64,000 bases of DNA, taken from contig NZ_JAVTJJ010000003.1 in NCBI RefSeq assembly GCF_031843945.1, positions 248,001 to 312,000 on the forward strand. The letters run 5' to 3'. This document shows, one piece after another, positions 16,053 through 24,334 of the stretch. The stretch is from Paracidovorax sp031843945 (GTDB lineage: Bacteria > Pseudomonadota > Gammaproteobacteria > Burkholderiales > Burkholderiaceae_C). A program made the position numbers and the translations under genes. The notes beneath the pieces are model-generated. The model saw nothing but the letters and a program-made list of their open reading frames with translations. It had not been told where the DNA came from and searched no databases. Position 1 is the first letter of the stretch. Every line of letters begins with the position of its first letter.

Positions 16053-16858
16053 GCGGCGGCGCTTTCCACCGGCGGGCGATAGACCACCAGGCGCTCGTGC
16101 AGGGCCTCCCACTGCGCGGGCGGCACGTCGGCGTGCGTGACCCACAGCACGGCCCGGTAGTGCGCCAGATCGACATCGCCCAGGCGGTCGAAACGCGCGA
16201 TGTTCGCGGGCAGCGGCGTGGGCCGGTTCCACCAGTCGCGGCGGCCGGCCTCCTGCACCACGGCGATGGGCTCGCCGTTGACGACATGGGCCGACACGCG
16301 CGTGATGTTGATCTTGGGCGCCTCCACGCGCCAGCCCAGGTGGCGGCCGAGGATGTCCACCGGAATGGTCTTGCCCACGTCGGACGCGGTGGTCAGCACG
16401 GGCGTGGCGCCGATCAGCGAGGCGATGCGCTCGCTCCATTCGTTCGCGCCGCCGACATGGCCCGACAGCACCGGAATGACGAACTGGCCGGCGTCATCCA
16501 CCACTGTCACGCCGGGGTCTTCGTCCTTCGACTTCAGCACCGGCGCGATCAGGCGCACCACGGCGCCCAGCGACACGAAGAACACCAGCTGATCGTAGCC
16601 CGCGAACAGCGGCGCGATCTCGTCGCGCAAGGCGCCTTCGTAAGCGCGCACGGTGTTGGGCAGGCCGTCGAACGCGCTGGCGAACTTGGCGGCCGTGCAC
16701 ACATGGGCCTGCGGCACATCGCGCGCCAGTTGCGCTGCCTGCGCGGCGCCGTGGCGCGTGATGGCCACGAGGCACACGCGCACCGACTCGGGGGCGATGG
16801 CCGGGGCGGAGAGCACCACGGGGTTGGGGTCTGGGTTCGGGGTGGGGGTCGAGGTCAT
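16049..16858 (-). CDS. cbiG: Cobalt-precorrin-5A hydrolase (CbiG, N-terminal and central domains)
   Basis: 269 residues. CbiG opens the delta-lactone of cobalt-precorrin-5A, releasing acetaldehyde, in the early-cobalt (anaerobic) route. Family segments visible are VFFVSLGAVVRLIAP, DPGVTVVDDAGQFVIPVLSGH, GGANEWSERIAS, and TTASDVGKTIPVDILGR. The C-terminal CbiG domain is supplied by the separate cobE product. It is overlapped by four bases at both ends. Confidence 0.92.
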   Translation of the reverse strand: MTSTPTPNPDPNPVVLSAPAIAPESVRVCLVAITRHGAAQAAQLARDVPQAHVCTAAKFASAFDGLPNTVRAYEGALRDEIAPLFAGYDQLVFFVSLGAVVRLIAPVLKSKDEDPGVTVVDDAGQFVIPVLSGHVGGANEWSERIASLIGATPVLTTASDVGKTIPVDILGRHLGWRVEAPKINITRVSAHVVNGEPIAVVQEAGRRDWWNRPTPLPANIARFDRLGDVDLAHYRAVLWVTHADVPPAQWEALHERLVVYRPPVESAAA

Positions 16859-17721
16859 TCGTCTGGCTCCGTTTCGGCAAGTGAGAGGCCCGCAGCGCCG
16901 GCCAGCGGCGCGGTGGGCGAGGTTTTCTTGAGGCAGCCCTTGATGCGCTCGCCCCGGATGCGATGCGGGTTCTTCACCACCATGAGCGAGAGGTAGCTGA
17001 CCTTGGTGCCGCGCAGCGCGGGCAGGTCCACCCCGTTCACGCTGCGCTCGTCGGGCGCGCCCACGCGCTCGATGAACTGCGTGTGCGGCAGCAGTTCGCG
17101 CTGCATGAGCCAGTCGATCAGGTCGTCCATCAGCGGCTTGACCTTCATCAGCACCAGCGTGTCGAAGTCGGTCAGCAGGCGGTCCACGGCGCTCACGCCG
17201 TAGGCGGCGGGGACGATGGCGATGGTGTCGTCCTGCTCGGCCAGCGGCATGCCGCGCACGGCGCAGGCGGCAGCGAAGGCGTTGACGCCCGCGATCACCG
17301 GGGTGTCGATGCGCGCGTCGAGCGCCCGAACCGTGCGCGCCAGGTGGCCGAAGGTGGCGTAGGTGCTGGCATCGCCCTCCACCAGGAACAGCACGTCCTG
17401 CCCGGCCAGCAGCCAGGGCAGCACGGTGTCGGCCGCACGCATCCACGCGCGGGCCAGCTTGTCGCCGTCGTGCGTCATCGGAAAGAGCAGCGTCTGGTGC
17501 TGCGCGGGCGGCGCCAGGCCGGCGCGCTGCACGATGTCGAACGCATAGCTGGGCGTCTTGGTGCTGCGCGCGGGATAGGTCCACACGGTGCCGGTGCGCT
17601 GCAGCTGGGCCCACGCGGCGCGGGTGATGAGGCCCGGGTCGCCCGGCCCCAGGGACACGCCGATGAGGCGGCCCAATGGCGCGACCGCCAGCGTGTTGCC
17701 AGGCGTGGCGAGGCCGGTCAT
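16855..17721 (-). CDS. cobI: Precorrin-2 / cobalt-factor II C20-methyltransferase
   Basis: Tetrapyrrole methylase of 288 residues, slightly longer than usual because of a 15-residue N-terminal and a 30-residue C-terminal tail. Motifs: GVSLGPGDPGLITRAA at the start, FLVEGDASTYATFGHL, the CobI/CbiL feature PVIAGVNAFAAACA, and LVLMKVKP. It adds the C20 methyl that is later lost with acetaldehyde. The stop overlaps the cbiG start and the start overlaps the cobL stop. Confidence 0.92.
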   Translation of the reverse strand: MTGLATPGNTLAVAPLGRLIGVSLGPGDPGLITRAAWAQLQRTGTVWTYPARSTKTPSYAFDIVQRAGLAPPAQHQTLLFPMTHDGDKLARAWMRAADTVLPWLLAGQDVLFLVEGDASTYATFGHLARTVRALDARIDTPVIAGVNAFAAACAVRGMPLAEQDDTIAIVPAAYGVSAVDRLLTDFDTLVLMKVKPLMDDLIDWLMQRELLPHTQFIERVGAPDERSVNGVDLPALRGTKVSYLSLMVVKNPHRIRGERIKGCLKKTSPTAPLAGAAGLSLAETEPDE

Positions 17722-19076
17722 GCGCCCACCTCCGTCGGCGCGGCCGGCGCATCGCCAGGGCCTGCCGGCTGCGCGCAGACGATCCACACCGGGTTCTCGG
17801 CCGCCATGCGGTGCATGTGCAGGATGGGCTTGCTGCGCGCGGCCTGCAGTTGCAGCACGTCCCACGCGGCGCCGGCCTGCTGCAGCGCCTGCGTGGCGGC
17901 GGCCAGGTTTTCCAGCGTGACGAAGTTCATCACCAGCCAGCCGCCCGGGCGCAGGCGCGCCAGGCACAGCGCGATCAGCTCGGCCAGTTCGCCGCCCGAG
18001 CCGCCGATGAAGACGGCGTCGGGGTCGGGCCACGCGTCCATGCCTTCGGGCGCCTTGCCGTGCACCAGCGTGTGGTTGGACACGCCGAAGGCCTGCACGT
18101 TCTGCCGCGCAATGGCCACGTCGCCCTCGTTCTTTTCGATCGCCCAGACGTGGCCCTGCTGGCACAGGCGCGCGGCCTCCAGCCCGACCGAGCCGCTGCC
18201 GGCGCCGATCTCCCACACGCGGCTGTTGGCGCGCAGCTGCAGGCGCGCCAGCGACACCGCACGCACCTCCTGCTTGGTGATGAGGCCCCCTTCTCCACCA
18301 CCCCTGGGCTGGCGCTGGTAGTAGGCCGCATCGGCCAGGCCGAAGCGCACGGGCTCGGGCCGCTGGCGCGTGCGCACCAGCAGCACCACGTTGGGGTCGG
18401 CAAAGGTCTGCGTGGCGGCATCGGCAGGTGCGAGGTCGGCGCACACGCGTTCGCAGGGCGTGCACAGGCGTTCGGCCACGCTGACCTGAAAGTCTTCGCC
18501 CAGGCCTTCGGCCAGCAGCAGGCGGGCGATGCGCGCGGGCGTGTTGTCGGGGCTGGTAAGCACGGCCAGGCGGTCGTGCGCGCGCACGGCCTGCGCCAGC
18601 GCATAGAGGCCGTGCGCTGGCGGCGCGCCCACCGTCCATTCGCCGGCATCCTTGGCATGCACGGAGACGATGCGCGCGTCCTGCCACGCCAGCCCCAGGC
18701 GCGCGCAGGCCAGCTGCAGCGTGGAGACGTTGGGCATCACTTCCAGCGCCTGAATGCACAGGCGCGAGGCCAGGTAGCTGGCGATGCCGTGGCAGAGCGG
18801 GTCGCCCGTGGCCAGCACCACGCAGGCCTGCTGGGCAGCGCGCGCTTCGGCGATCCAGCCGGGCACGGAGGGCAGGCAGCCGGTCAGGTCGCGCCGCGTG
18901 GCATGCGGGGCGATGTCGTCTTCCAGCAGCGCCAGCATGCGCGTGCCGCCGATCACCAGGTCGGCGCGGCGCAGCAGCGCGAGCGCGGTGGCGCCCAGGC
19001 TGGCGGCGCCGTCGTCCAGCACGCCGATCACGCGGCAAGGCTGGGGGTCTTTTTCAAGCAGGGTCGTCATCGTCAT
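17718..19076 (-). CDS. cobL: Precorrin-6Y C5,15-methyltransferase (decarboxylating), CbiE-CbiT fusion
   Basis: 452 residues. The N-terminal half is a CbiE-type tetrapyrrole methylase (RVIGVLDDGAASLGATALA, CVVLATGDPLCHGIASYLA). The C-terminal half is a CbiT Rossmann methyltransferase (VWEIGAGSGSVGLEAARL, AVFIGGSGGELAELI). It methylates C5 and C15 and decarboxylates the C12 acetate. The first ATG (19076) is chosen because it overlaps the cbiD stop; a second ATG lies six bases on. Confidence 0.93.
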   Translation of the reverse strand: MTMTTLLEKDPQPCRVIGVLDDGAASLGATALALLRRADLVIGGTRMLALLEDDIAPHATRRDLTGCLPSVPGWIAEARAAQQACVVLATGDPLCHGIASYLASRLCIQALEVMPNVSTLQLACARLGLAWQDARIVSVHAKDAGEWTVGAPPAHGLYALAQAVRAHDRLAVLTSPDNTPARIARLLLAEGLGEDFQVSVAERLCTPCERVCADLAPADAATQTFADPNVVLLVRTRQRPEPVRFGLADAAYYQRQPRGGGEGGLITKQEVRAVSLARLQLRANSRVWEIGAGSGSVGLEAARLCQQGHVWAIEKNEGDVAIARQNVQAFGVSNHTLVHGKAPEGMDAWPDPDAVFIGGSGGELAELIALCLARLRPGGWLVMNFVTLENLAAATQALQQAGAAWDVLQLQAARSKPILHMHRMAAENPVWIVCAQPAGPGDAPAAPTEVGA

Positions 19077-20197
19077 GCGCAGGCGGTGGGGCCAGAGGTG
19101 GCCTCGGTGATCTTGGTGCCGTCGAAATCGCAGACGAGCACGGTGAGGTGGAAGCGCTCGCCGTAGCGGTCGGGCGCGGTGAGGGTGCGCACCACGGCCT
19201 GCGCCAGTGCGGAGTGGAATGCAGGCCCCAGGCCCAGCGCCTGCATGCGCTCGGCGCCGAAGCGCGCGGTTTCTGCGGCGGCGATTTCGGCGCACACCTC
19301 GGGTGGCGCGCCCACGCCGGCGGCCAGGTCGGCCAGCAGCTGCGTGTCGACCTCGGCCCGGTTGGCGTGGGTGATGGTTTCGCCCTGCGCGATCTTCGTG
19401 AGCTTGCCCACCATGCCGCCGATGACGACCCGCTGCACGCCCTGCGCCACGGCCTCGTCGAGCGCGTAGCGCAGAAAGTCGCCCATCTGTACGAAGCAGG
19501 CTGCGGGCAACTCGGGCCGTTCCTTCATGGCGAACTGTTCGGTGCGCCCGCCGGTGGTGAGCACCACCACGCCATGGCCCAGCGTGGCGGCCACCTGCAC
19601 GCCCTGCACCACGCTCGCGCGGTAGGCAGAGGTGGAATACGGCTTCACGATGCCGGTCGTGCCCAGGATGGAGATGCCGCCCAGGATGCCAAGGCGCGCA
19701 TTGAGCGTTTTCTTGGCCATCTCCAGGCCCTGCGGCACGGAGATGGTGACTTCCAGCCCGGCGCGCGCCAGCAACGCATCACCCACGGCGCGCACGTTCT
19801 CTTCGATGTTCTTTCGTGGCACGGGGTTGATGGCCGGGCCGCCCACTTCCAGTCCCAGCCCGGCCATGGTGACGGTGCCCACGCCGAAGCCGCCCTGCAG
19901 CAGGAAGGCGCCTGACTGGCCTGGCAGTACGCGCACGTCGGCCGTCAAGTGGGCCTTGTCAGTGCAGTCAGGGTCGTCGCCCGCATCCTTGATGACCATG
20001 GCGTGGGCGGTCTGGCCGTCGCACTGCCCGTCCTGCACGGCAAAGCGCACCACGTCGCCGTTGGGCAGCAGGCAGTCCACCGCGTCGGGCACGCTGCCGT
20101 GCACCAGGCCCAGCACGGCGGCGCGCGCGGCGGCGGCCGAACACGCGCCGGTGGTGAAGCCGGTGCGCGTGCCGCGGCGCACGGTCTTTTCCATCAT
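19073..20197 (-). CDS. cbiD: Cobalt-precorrin-5B C1-methyltransferase
   Basis: 374 residues with the CbiD opening RRGTRTGFTTGACSAAAARA and the later GGISILGTTGIVKPYSTSAY, VVIGGMVGKLTKIAQGE and THANRAEVD segments. CbiD replaces the CobF route and marks the early-cobalt pathway. The start at 20197 overlaps the cobH stop; a second ATG follows directly. Confidence 0.94.
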   Translation of the reverse strand: MMEKTVRRGTRTGFTTGACSAAAARAAVLGLVHGSVPDAVDCLLPNGDVVRFAVQDGQCDGQTAHAMVIKDAGDDPDCTDKAHLTADVRVLPGQSGAFLLQGGFGVGTVTMAGLGLEVGGPAINPVPRKNIEENVRAVGDALLARAGLEVTISVPQGLEMAKKTLNARLGILGGISILGTTGIVKPYSTSAYRASVVQGVQVAATLGHGVVVLTTGGRTEQFAMKERPELPAACFVQMGDFLRYALDEAVAQGVQRVVIGGMVGKLTKIAQGETITHANRAEVDTQLLADLAAGVGAPPEVCAEIAAAETARFGAERMQALGLGPAFHSALAQAVVRTLTAPDRYGERFHLTVLVCDFDGTKITEATSGPTACA

Positions 20198-20889
20198 GGC
20201 GATGGCGTCCCTTGGGCTGTGGCTTTCTGGCGGGCTTCGGCCAGCGCCAGCAGCGCATGCAGCGTGGCCACCACCAGCGTGGAGCCGCCCTTGCGGCCGC
20301 GAATGACGATCCACGGCACGTCAGCCACCTGCGCCATCAGCGCCTTGGATTCGGCGGCCGAGACGAAGCCCACCGGCATGCCCACCACCAGCGCCGGGCG
20401 CACGCCCTCGTCCGTGATCAGCCGCACCAGCTCGATCAGCGCCGTGGGCGCGTTGCCGATGCCGACGACGGCACCGTGCAGCAGGCCCTGCCGGTGCGCC
20501 TTGCGCATGGCCTGCACGGCGCGCGTGGTGTCCTCCCTTTGCGCCTGGGCGATCACGTCGGCATCGCTGATGAACTGGTGCGTGCGCATGCCGAAGTGGC
20601 CCAGGCGCGGCTGCGACAGGCCCGAGCAGATCATCTCCACATCGGCCACCACGGGCGCGCCGCCGCGCAGCATGGCGGCGATGCCGGCCTCCACCGCTTG
20701 CGGGTGGAAGGCGGTCAGGCCGTTGAATTCGAAGTCGGCGTTGGCGTGGATCATGCGGCGCACGATGGGCCACTGCGCGGCCGTGTAGGGGTGCGGCCCG
20801 GCTTCGGCGTCGATGATGGCGAAGCTGTCGTGCTCGATGGCCTGGCCGGCGCGCGTGAGCTGCTCGGTGACGGTGTTGACGGTGCTCAT
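20194..20889 (-). CDS. cobH: Precorrin-8X methylmutase (CobH/CbiC)
   Basis: 231 residues. It moves the C11 methyl to C12 to give hydrogenobyrinate or cobyrinate. The catalytic His is in RRMIHANADFEF. Other family features are GAPVVADVEMICSGL, VVGIGNAPTALIEL and the C-terminal VIRGRKGGSTLVVATLHALL. It overlaps cbiX upstream and cbiD downstream by four bases each. Confidence 0.94.
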   Translation of the reverse strand: MSTVNTVTEQLTRAGQAIEHDSFAIIDAEAGPHPYTAAQWPIVRRMIHANADFEFNGLTAFHPQAVEAGIAAMLRGGAPVVADVEMICSGLSQPRLGHFGMRTHQFISDADVIAQAQREDTTRAVQAMRKAHRQGLLHGAVVGIGNAPTALIELVRLITDEGVRPALVVGMPVGFVSAAESKALMAQVADVPWIVIRGRKGGSTLVVATLHALLALAEARQKATAQGTPSP

Positions 20890-21797
20890 GCGGGTGCACC
20901 TGCTGGCTGCGGCGCATGCGCATGCACCTGCACTTGCACGGGGGCGTGCGCATGGGTGTGCTCATGGCTGTGCCCATGGCCCAGGTCGTGCGCGATCTCG
21001 CGGTATTTGCAGCCGTCGCAAGGCAGCAGGCTGCCCGCCACGCCGTCCAGCAGGTCGTTCACACGGCTGTCCAGCAATTCGAAAATCTCGCGCTCCAGGC
21101 CAAAGTGCTGCGACTGGGCGAAGCGCACCTGCGGGTACTGCGCGCGCAGGTGTTCCACCTGCCGGGCTATGCGCTGCATCAGCGTGCCGGTGTAGAGGTA
21201 ATACGGAAGTACCACGATCTGCCTCATGCCCAGCAGCACCTGGCGCTGCACCACGCGCTCCAGGCGTGGCCAGGTGATGCCGGTGAAGGCGATCTCGACC
21301 AGCTCGTGGTGGCCGCCTTCCTGCAGCCAGCGTGCCATCTTGGCGACGTCGCCGTTGGCCTGGCGGTCGGACGATCCCCGGCCCAGCAGCACCACGCCGG
21401 TGGTGGTGGGGTCGGGCACATCCAGCGCATTCATGCACTGGCGCAGCTGGCGCTGCAGGATTTGCAGGATGGGTTCGCACGCCGTGAGGTGCGGGCCGTA
21501 CAGAAAATCGACGCCCGGGCAGTGCGCGCGCGCATGCTCGATGGCCTCGGGAATCTCCATCTTCACGTGGCCGGCGGCGTTCAGGATGAGCGGCAGCACC
21601 AGCACGCGCCGGCTGCCCTGCGCGGCCTGCAGCAGGCCGTCGTGCAGGCCGGGCGGCGCGAATTCGATGAAGCACACCTCGATGCGCCAGCCGGGCCGGC
21701 GTGCGCGCCATTGCGCCACGAAGGCGTGGATCTCGTCATTGCCCTCGGGCTCGCGCGAGCCGTGGCCGATCAGCAGGATGGTGGTGTGGTCGTTCAT
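20886..21797 (-). CDS. cbiX: Sirohydrochlorin cobaltochelatase (long CbiX) with His-rich tail
   Basis: 303 residues, the long form with two tandem chelatase domains (LLIGHGSREPEGNDEI near the start, VVLLGRGSSDRQANGDVAKM in the second half). It inserts cobalt into sirohydrochlorin at the start of the route. The C-terminal tail has a LLPCDGCKYREI cysteine pair, which in long CbiX proteins is linked to an Fe-S centre, and then a run with His at nearly every second residue (GHGHSHEHTHAHAP), probably for storing or delivering cobalt. Confidence 0.93.
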   Translation of the reverse strand: MNDHTTILLIGHGSREPEGNDEIHAFVAQWRARRPGWRIEVCFIEFAPPGLHDGLLQAAQGSRRVLVLPLILNAAGHVKMEIPEAIEHARAHCPGVDFLYGPHLTACEPILQILQRQLRQCMNALDVPDPTTTGVVLLGRGSSDRQANGDVAKMARWLQEGGHHELVEIAFTGITWPRLERVVQRQVLLGMRQIVVLPYYLYTGTLMQRIARQVEHLRAQYPQVRFAQSQHFGLEREIFELLDSRVNDLLDGVAGSLLPCDGCKYREIAHDLGHGHSHEHTHAHAPVQVQVHAHAPQPAGAPA

Positions 21798-22621
21798 GGG
21801 GCGATGGGGTCTGAAGGGTCGGCGGCAGGGCCTGCCGCTGGCTGGCTGGCGCGGCGAAAGCGGTGGGTGAAACTCGCGTCGTAGAGCTTGGATTTCGCCA
21901 GCTCCTGCCATTGGCGCGCGCCCAGCGTGGGGCTGGCGATCACCATGGCCTGGCTCACGATGCCGGCGGCGCGGCAGCGCTCGCGGATGTCGGCCAGCGT
22001 GCCGCGCACGATGATTTCCTCGCCCGGCCAGCTGGCCTTGTGCACCACCAGCAGGGGCGCGCTGTCGGCCCAGCCGGCCTCGCGCAGGCCGGCCTGCACC
22101 TTGTGCAGCAGCGTGATCGACAGAAAGATGCACAGCGTGCAGTGGTGGCGGCCCAGCTCGGCCAGCGACTCGCCCGGCGGCATGGGCGTGCGGCCTTCCA
22201 CGCGCGTGAAGATCACGCTCTGCGTGACCTCGGGCAGCGTGAAGCTTTCCACCGCCGCTGCGGCCGACGCCATCGCGGACGACACGCCCGGCACCACGCG
22301 CACCGGCACGCCGGCGGCGTCCAGCGGCTGCACCACCTCGATCAGCGCGCCGTACAGCGCCGGGTCGCCGGTCTGCAGGCGGATCACGGTGTCGTGCTTT
22401 TGCGCCTGCAGGATGAGCCAGGCAGCCATCTGCTCGAGCGTCATGTCCTTGCTGTCGGCAATGCTGCAGCCGGGTGGCGCCCAGCGGGTGGCGGCCTCGT
22501 TGACGAGCGAGCCCGCGAACAGAATGGCGCCGGCGCGCTCGATGAGGACGCGGCCCTTGACGGTGATGAGCTCGGGATCGCCCGGGCCGGCGCCGACGAA
22601 CCAGACGGTGCCGGGCGTCAT
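21794..22621 (-). CDS. cobM: Precorrin-4 C11-methyltransferase (CobM/CbiF)
   Basis: 275 residues and the first gene after the cobalamin riboswitch. Motifs: VWFVGAGPGDPELITVKG, VIRLQTGDPALYGAL, VRVVPGVSSAMASAAA and the RVEGRTPMPPGESLAEL stretch typical of CobM/CbiF. It methylates C11. The C-terminal 25 residues are an Ala/Pro-rich tail. The distance from the riboswitch end to the start is about 150 bases. Confidence 0.94.
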   Translation of the reverse strand: MTPGTVWFVGAGPGDPELITVKGRVLIERAGAILFAGSLVNEAATRWAPPGCSIADSKDMTLEQMAAWLILQAQKHDTVIRLQTGDPALYGALIEVVQPLDAAGVPVRVVPGVSSAMASAAAAVESFTLPEVTQSVIFTRVEGRTPMPPGESLAELGRHHCTLCIFLSITLLHKVQAGLREAGWADSAPLLVVHKASWPGEEIIVRGTLADIRERCRAAGIVSQAMVIASPTLGARQWQELAKSKLYDASFTHRFRRASQPAAGPAADPSDPIAP

Positions 22622-22771
22622 GGCGTGCACGGTGGGGGCGCAACGGCCCGCACGAAAATAACTGGCATGGGAAGAGACGACAGGAATGCAAATGCCCGGA
22701 CCCCTGCCTCCCCGCAGGTTCCGTGAAATGAGCGGCGCCGCCTCAGGCCCTGAAGCCTTCGGCGACGCCGC

Positions 22772-22990
22772 CCCCTGTCGGCCGGTATCCGGGCTGGCGA
22801 CGCTGCAGTGGGCCCTTCCCAAAAGGCGTTGAGCCTTTCAGTGGGCGTGTCTTCCACGCAGTTGATGAAGCCGGCGGTGTGCCGTCTTCGTCGCTTACCG
22901 TTGCGGGGGCAGCCCAGGTTGGGGAGCCATCCTTGGTGGACGCTCCCTCCCTGGTTCCCGTTTAACTGCTCGGCCGCAATGGCCTTGCGA
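22772..22990 (-). ncRNA. Cobalamin (B12) riboswitch
   Basis: Reading the minus strand, the conserved blocks occur in order. They are CGGGAACC near 22960, GCTGCCCCCGCAACGGTAAG near 22910, the GCCCACTG blocks with TTGGGAAGG near 22820, and the B12-box-like end CCAGCCCGGATACCGGCC near 22795-22780. This is the AdoCbl-class aptamer. Binding of coenzyme B12 normally shuts off the downstream operon (cobM onward). Exact ends are approximate. Confidence 0.93.
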
Positions 22991-23039
22991 GCACCAACGG
23001 GCGTGAGTATAGGGCGGTGCCGGCTTGTGTCCGGAGGTT

Positions 23040-23102
23040 ACAAGTGTTTTTGGCCTCTAGCGCTTGATGGATAAGCGCTTGCAGCTATAAAAAGAGTAGC
23101 GT
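23040..23102 (+). repeat. Dispersed palindromic repeat, copy 4
   Basis: Leader GTTTTTGGCCTCT, then perfect AGCGCTT/AAGCGCT arms around GATGGAT, followed by a degraded second hairpin (GCTATAAAAAGAGTAGC). It is intergenic between the riboswitch and the lipoprotein terminator. Confidence 0.88.
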
Positions 23103-23121
23103 TTATGCTTGGCCGCCAACG

Positions 23122-23143
23122 AAAAACCCGGCCGAAGCCGGGT
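23122..23143 (-). terminator. Rho-independent terminator of the CsgG-like lipoprotein gene
   Basis: On the minus strand, ACCCGGC (23143-23137), loop TTCG, GCCGGGT (23132-23126), then TTTT. This is a very stable UUCG-tetraloop hairpin with a U run, about 48 bases past the stop codon. Confidence 0.9.
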
Positions 23144-23190
23144 CTGTCGTCTGCAAGGAGCCGCTGCAGCGCGGCGGCCCCGTCGGCCGC

Positions 23191-24240
23191 TCAACGCGAG
23201 AGCGCGTCCTGCGTGGCCGTGTCCAGGCGCCCGGTGACCGGAATGCCCTTGTCCTTCTGGAAGTCGCGCAGCGCCTTGGTCGTGCGCGGGCCGGCCGCGC
23301 CGTCCGGCGTGCCCACGTTGTAGCCCAGCCCGCCCAGGCGTTCCTGGGCTTCGCGCATCGAGATCGAGGCACCCGCCTTGGTCTGCGAGGGCGCCGCCGC
23401 ACCGTCCACGCCCAGCCGCCCGCCACCGCCCAAGCCCTGGCCCTGCACGCTTTGCGCCTTGTAGTTGCGCAGCGCCACGACCATCTGGTTGTACGCGTCC
23501 ATGAAGGCGGCGGTCAGCACCTTGCCTTGCGCCGTGTTCTGGTAGCCGCCCACCGCACCCCCGGCCGAGCCGCCGAAGAGCCCGCCAAAGCCGGCGAAGT
23601 CGCTTTTGGACGCACTGCCCTCCGATGCCGAGACCTGCACGCCCGAGCGGTTGTCCACCAGGGTCAGCATGGCGCTGGCCTCGCGGGTCTTCAAACTGCC
23701 GCCGATGGCTGCGATGGCCGCACCGCGCCCGCCACCCAGCAGGCCGCCCAGGGCACCGCCGATGCCGCCGGCATCACTGTTGGAGAAGATGATTTCGGGC
23801 GACATGCCGTAGTCGGAGGCAACCATCTGGCCTTGGCCGAAGTTGCTGCCCCCGCGCATCTCGCCCGAGCCCATGAGTGCACGCTCGCGGTTCATGGCGT
23901 TCATGCCGGATGCGCTGCGCTCGACCACGATGAAGCAGTTCGATTGCTGGATCAGCAAACGCAGCAGGTTGGAGGTGGGAGGCAGCTTGTATTCGTTGCG
24001 CAGGATGGTGTACCAGCCGGCGTCCTGGTTCTCGACCAGGGAGACGGTGCCCAGGGGGCTGGAGCACTTTTGCAGCTGGGCGCTCTCGCCGGCTGCGGAG
24101 GCGCCGCCAGCGGCGCCGGTGGCGACGGTCTTGGCCTCGGGGCTGCCCATGCGCATGTTGGTGGTCTCGCAGCCGGCCAGCAGGGCCACTGCGGCGCAGG
24201 CCGTGGCCAGCAGGGTGAAGGTCTTGGTCTTCTGGGTCAT
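23191..24240 (-). CDS. CsgG-like outer-membrane lipoprotein with C-terminal peptidoglycan-binding domain
   Basis: 349 residues. The signal peptide ends in a lipobox, LAGC, with the lipidated Cys at 24. The middle (about 55-260) resembles the CsgG/HfaB family of outer-membrane secretion or curli-type channels (CFIVVERSASGMNAMNRER, then a Gly-rich LGGLLGGGRGAAIAAIGGS). The last 65 residues are a peptidoglycan-binding type 1 fold (MREAQERLGGLGYNVGTPDG, then TTKALRDFQKDKG). Attachment to the outer membrane and to the wall at once is suggested. It stands alone with its own terminator. Confidence 0.85.
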   Translation of the reverse strand: MTQKTKTFTLLATACAAVALLAGCETTNMRMGSPEAKTVATGAAGGASAAGESAQLQKCSSPLGTVSLVENQDAGWYTILRNEYKLPPTSNLLRLLIQQSNCFIVVERSASGMNAMNRERALMGSGEMRGGSNFGQGQMVASDYGMSPEIIFSNSDAGGIGGALGGLLGGGRGAAIAAIGGSLKTREASAMLTLVDNRSGVQVSASEGSASKSDFAGFGGLFGGSAGGAVGGYQNTAQGKVLTAAFMDAYNQMVVALRNYKAQSVQGQGLGGGGRLGVDGAAAPSQTKAGASISMREAQERLGGLGYNVGTPDGAAGPRTTKALRDFQKDKGIPVTGRLDTATQDALSR

Positions 24241-24334
24241 GATTGGTCGGCGCCTCTCTCTTGGTGGAATAACGGTGCGTTGGAAGGACAACAAGCAGTC
24301 AGCAGAGCCCGCCACGCGGGCTGACGGCGGGGCA

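Larger units (their letters stand above)
22622..23190. other. Intergenic stretch: cobalamin riboswitch leader, repeat copy 4 and terminator
   Basis: A 569-base gap without a coding gene. From left to right (reading the plus strand) it holds the leader of cobM with the riboswitch, a dispersed repeat at 23040-23102, and the terminator of the lipoprotein gene at 23122-23143. Short open frames across the riboswitch are not genes. Confidence 0.75.

Noticed and set aside
22776..22857. Small minus-strand gene over the riboswitch
   Set aside because: The open frame follows from the conserved RNA element; no ribosome-binding site or family features.
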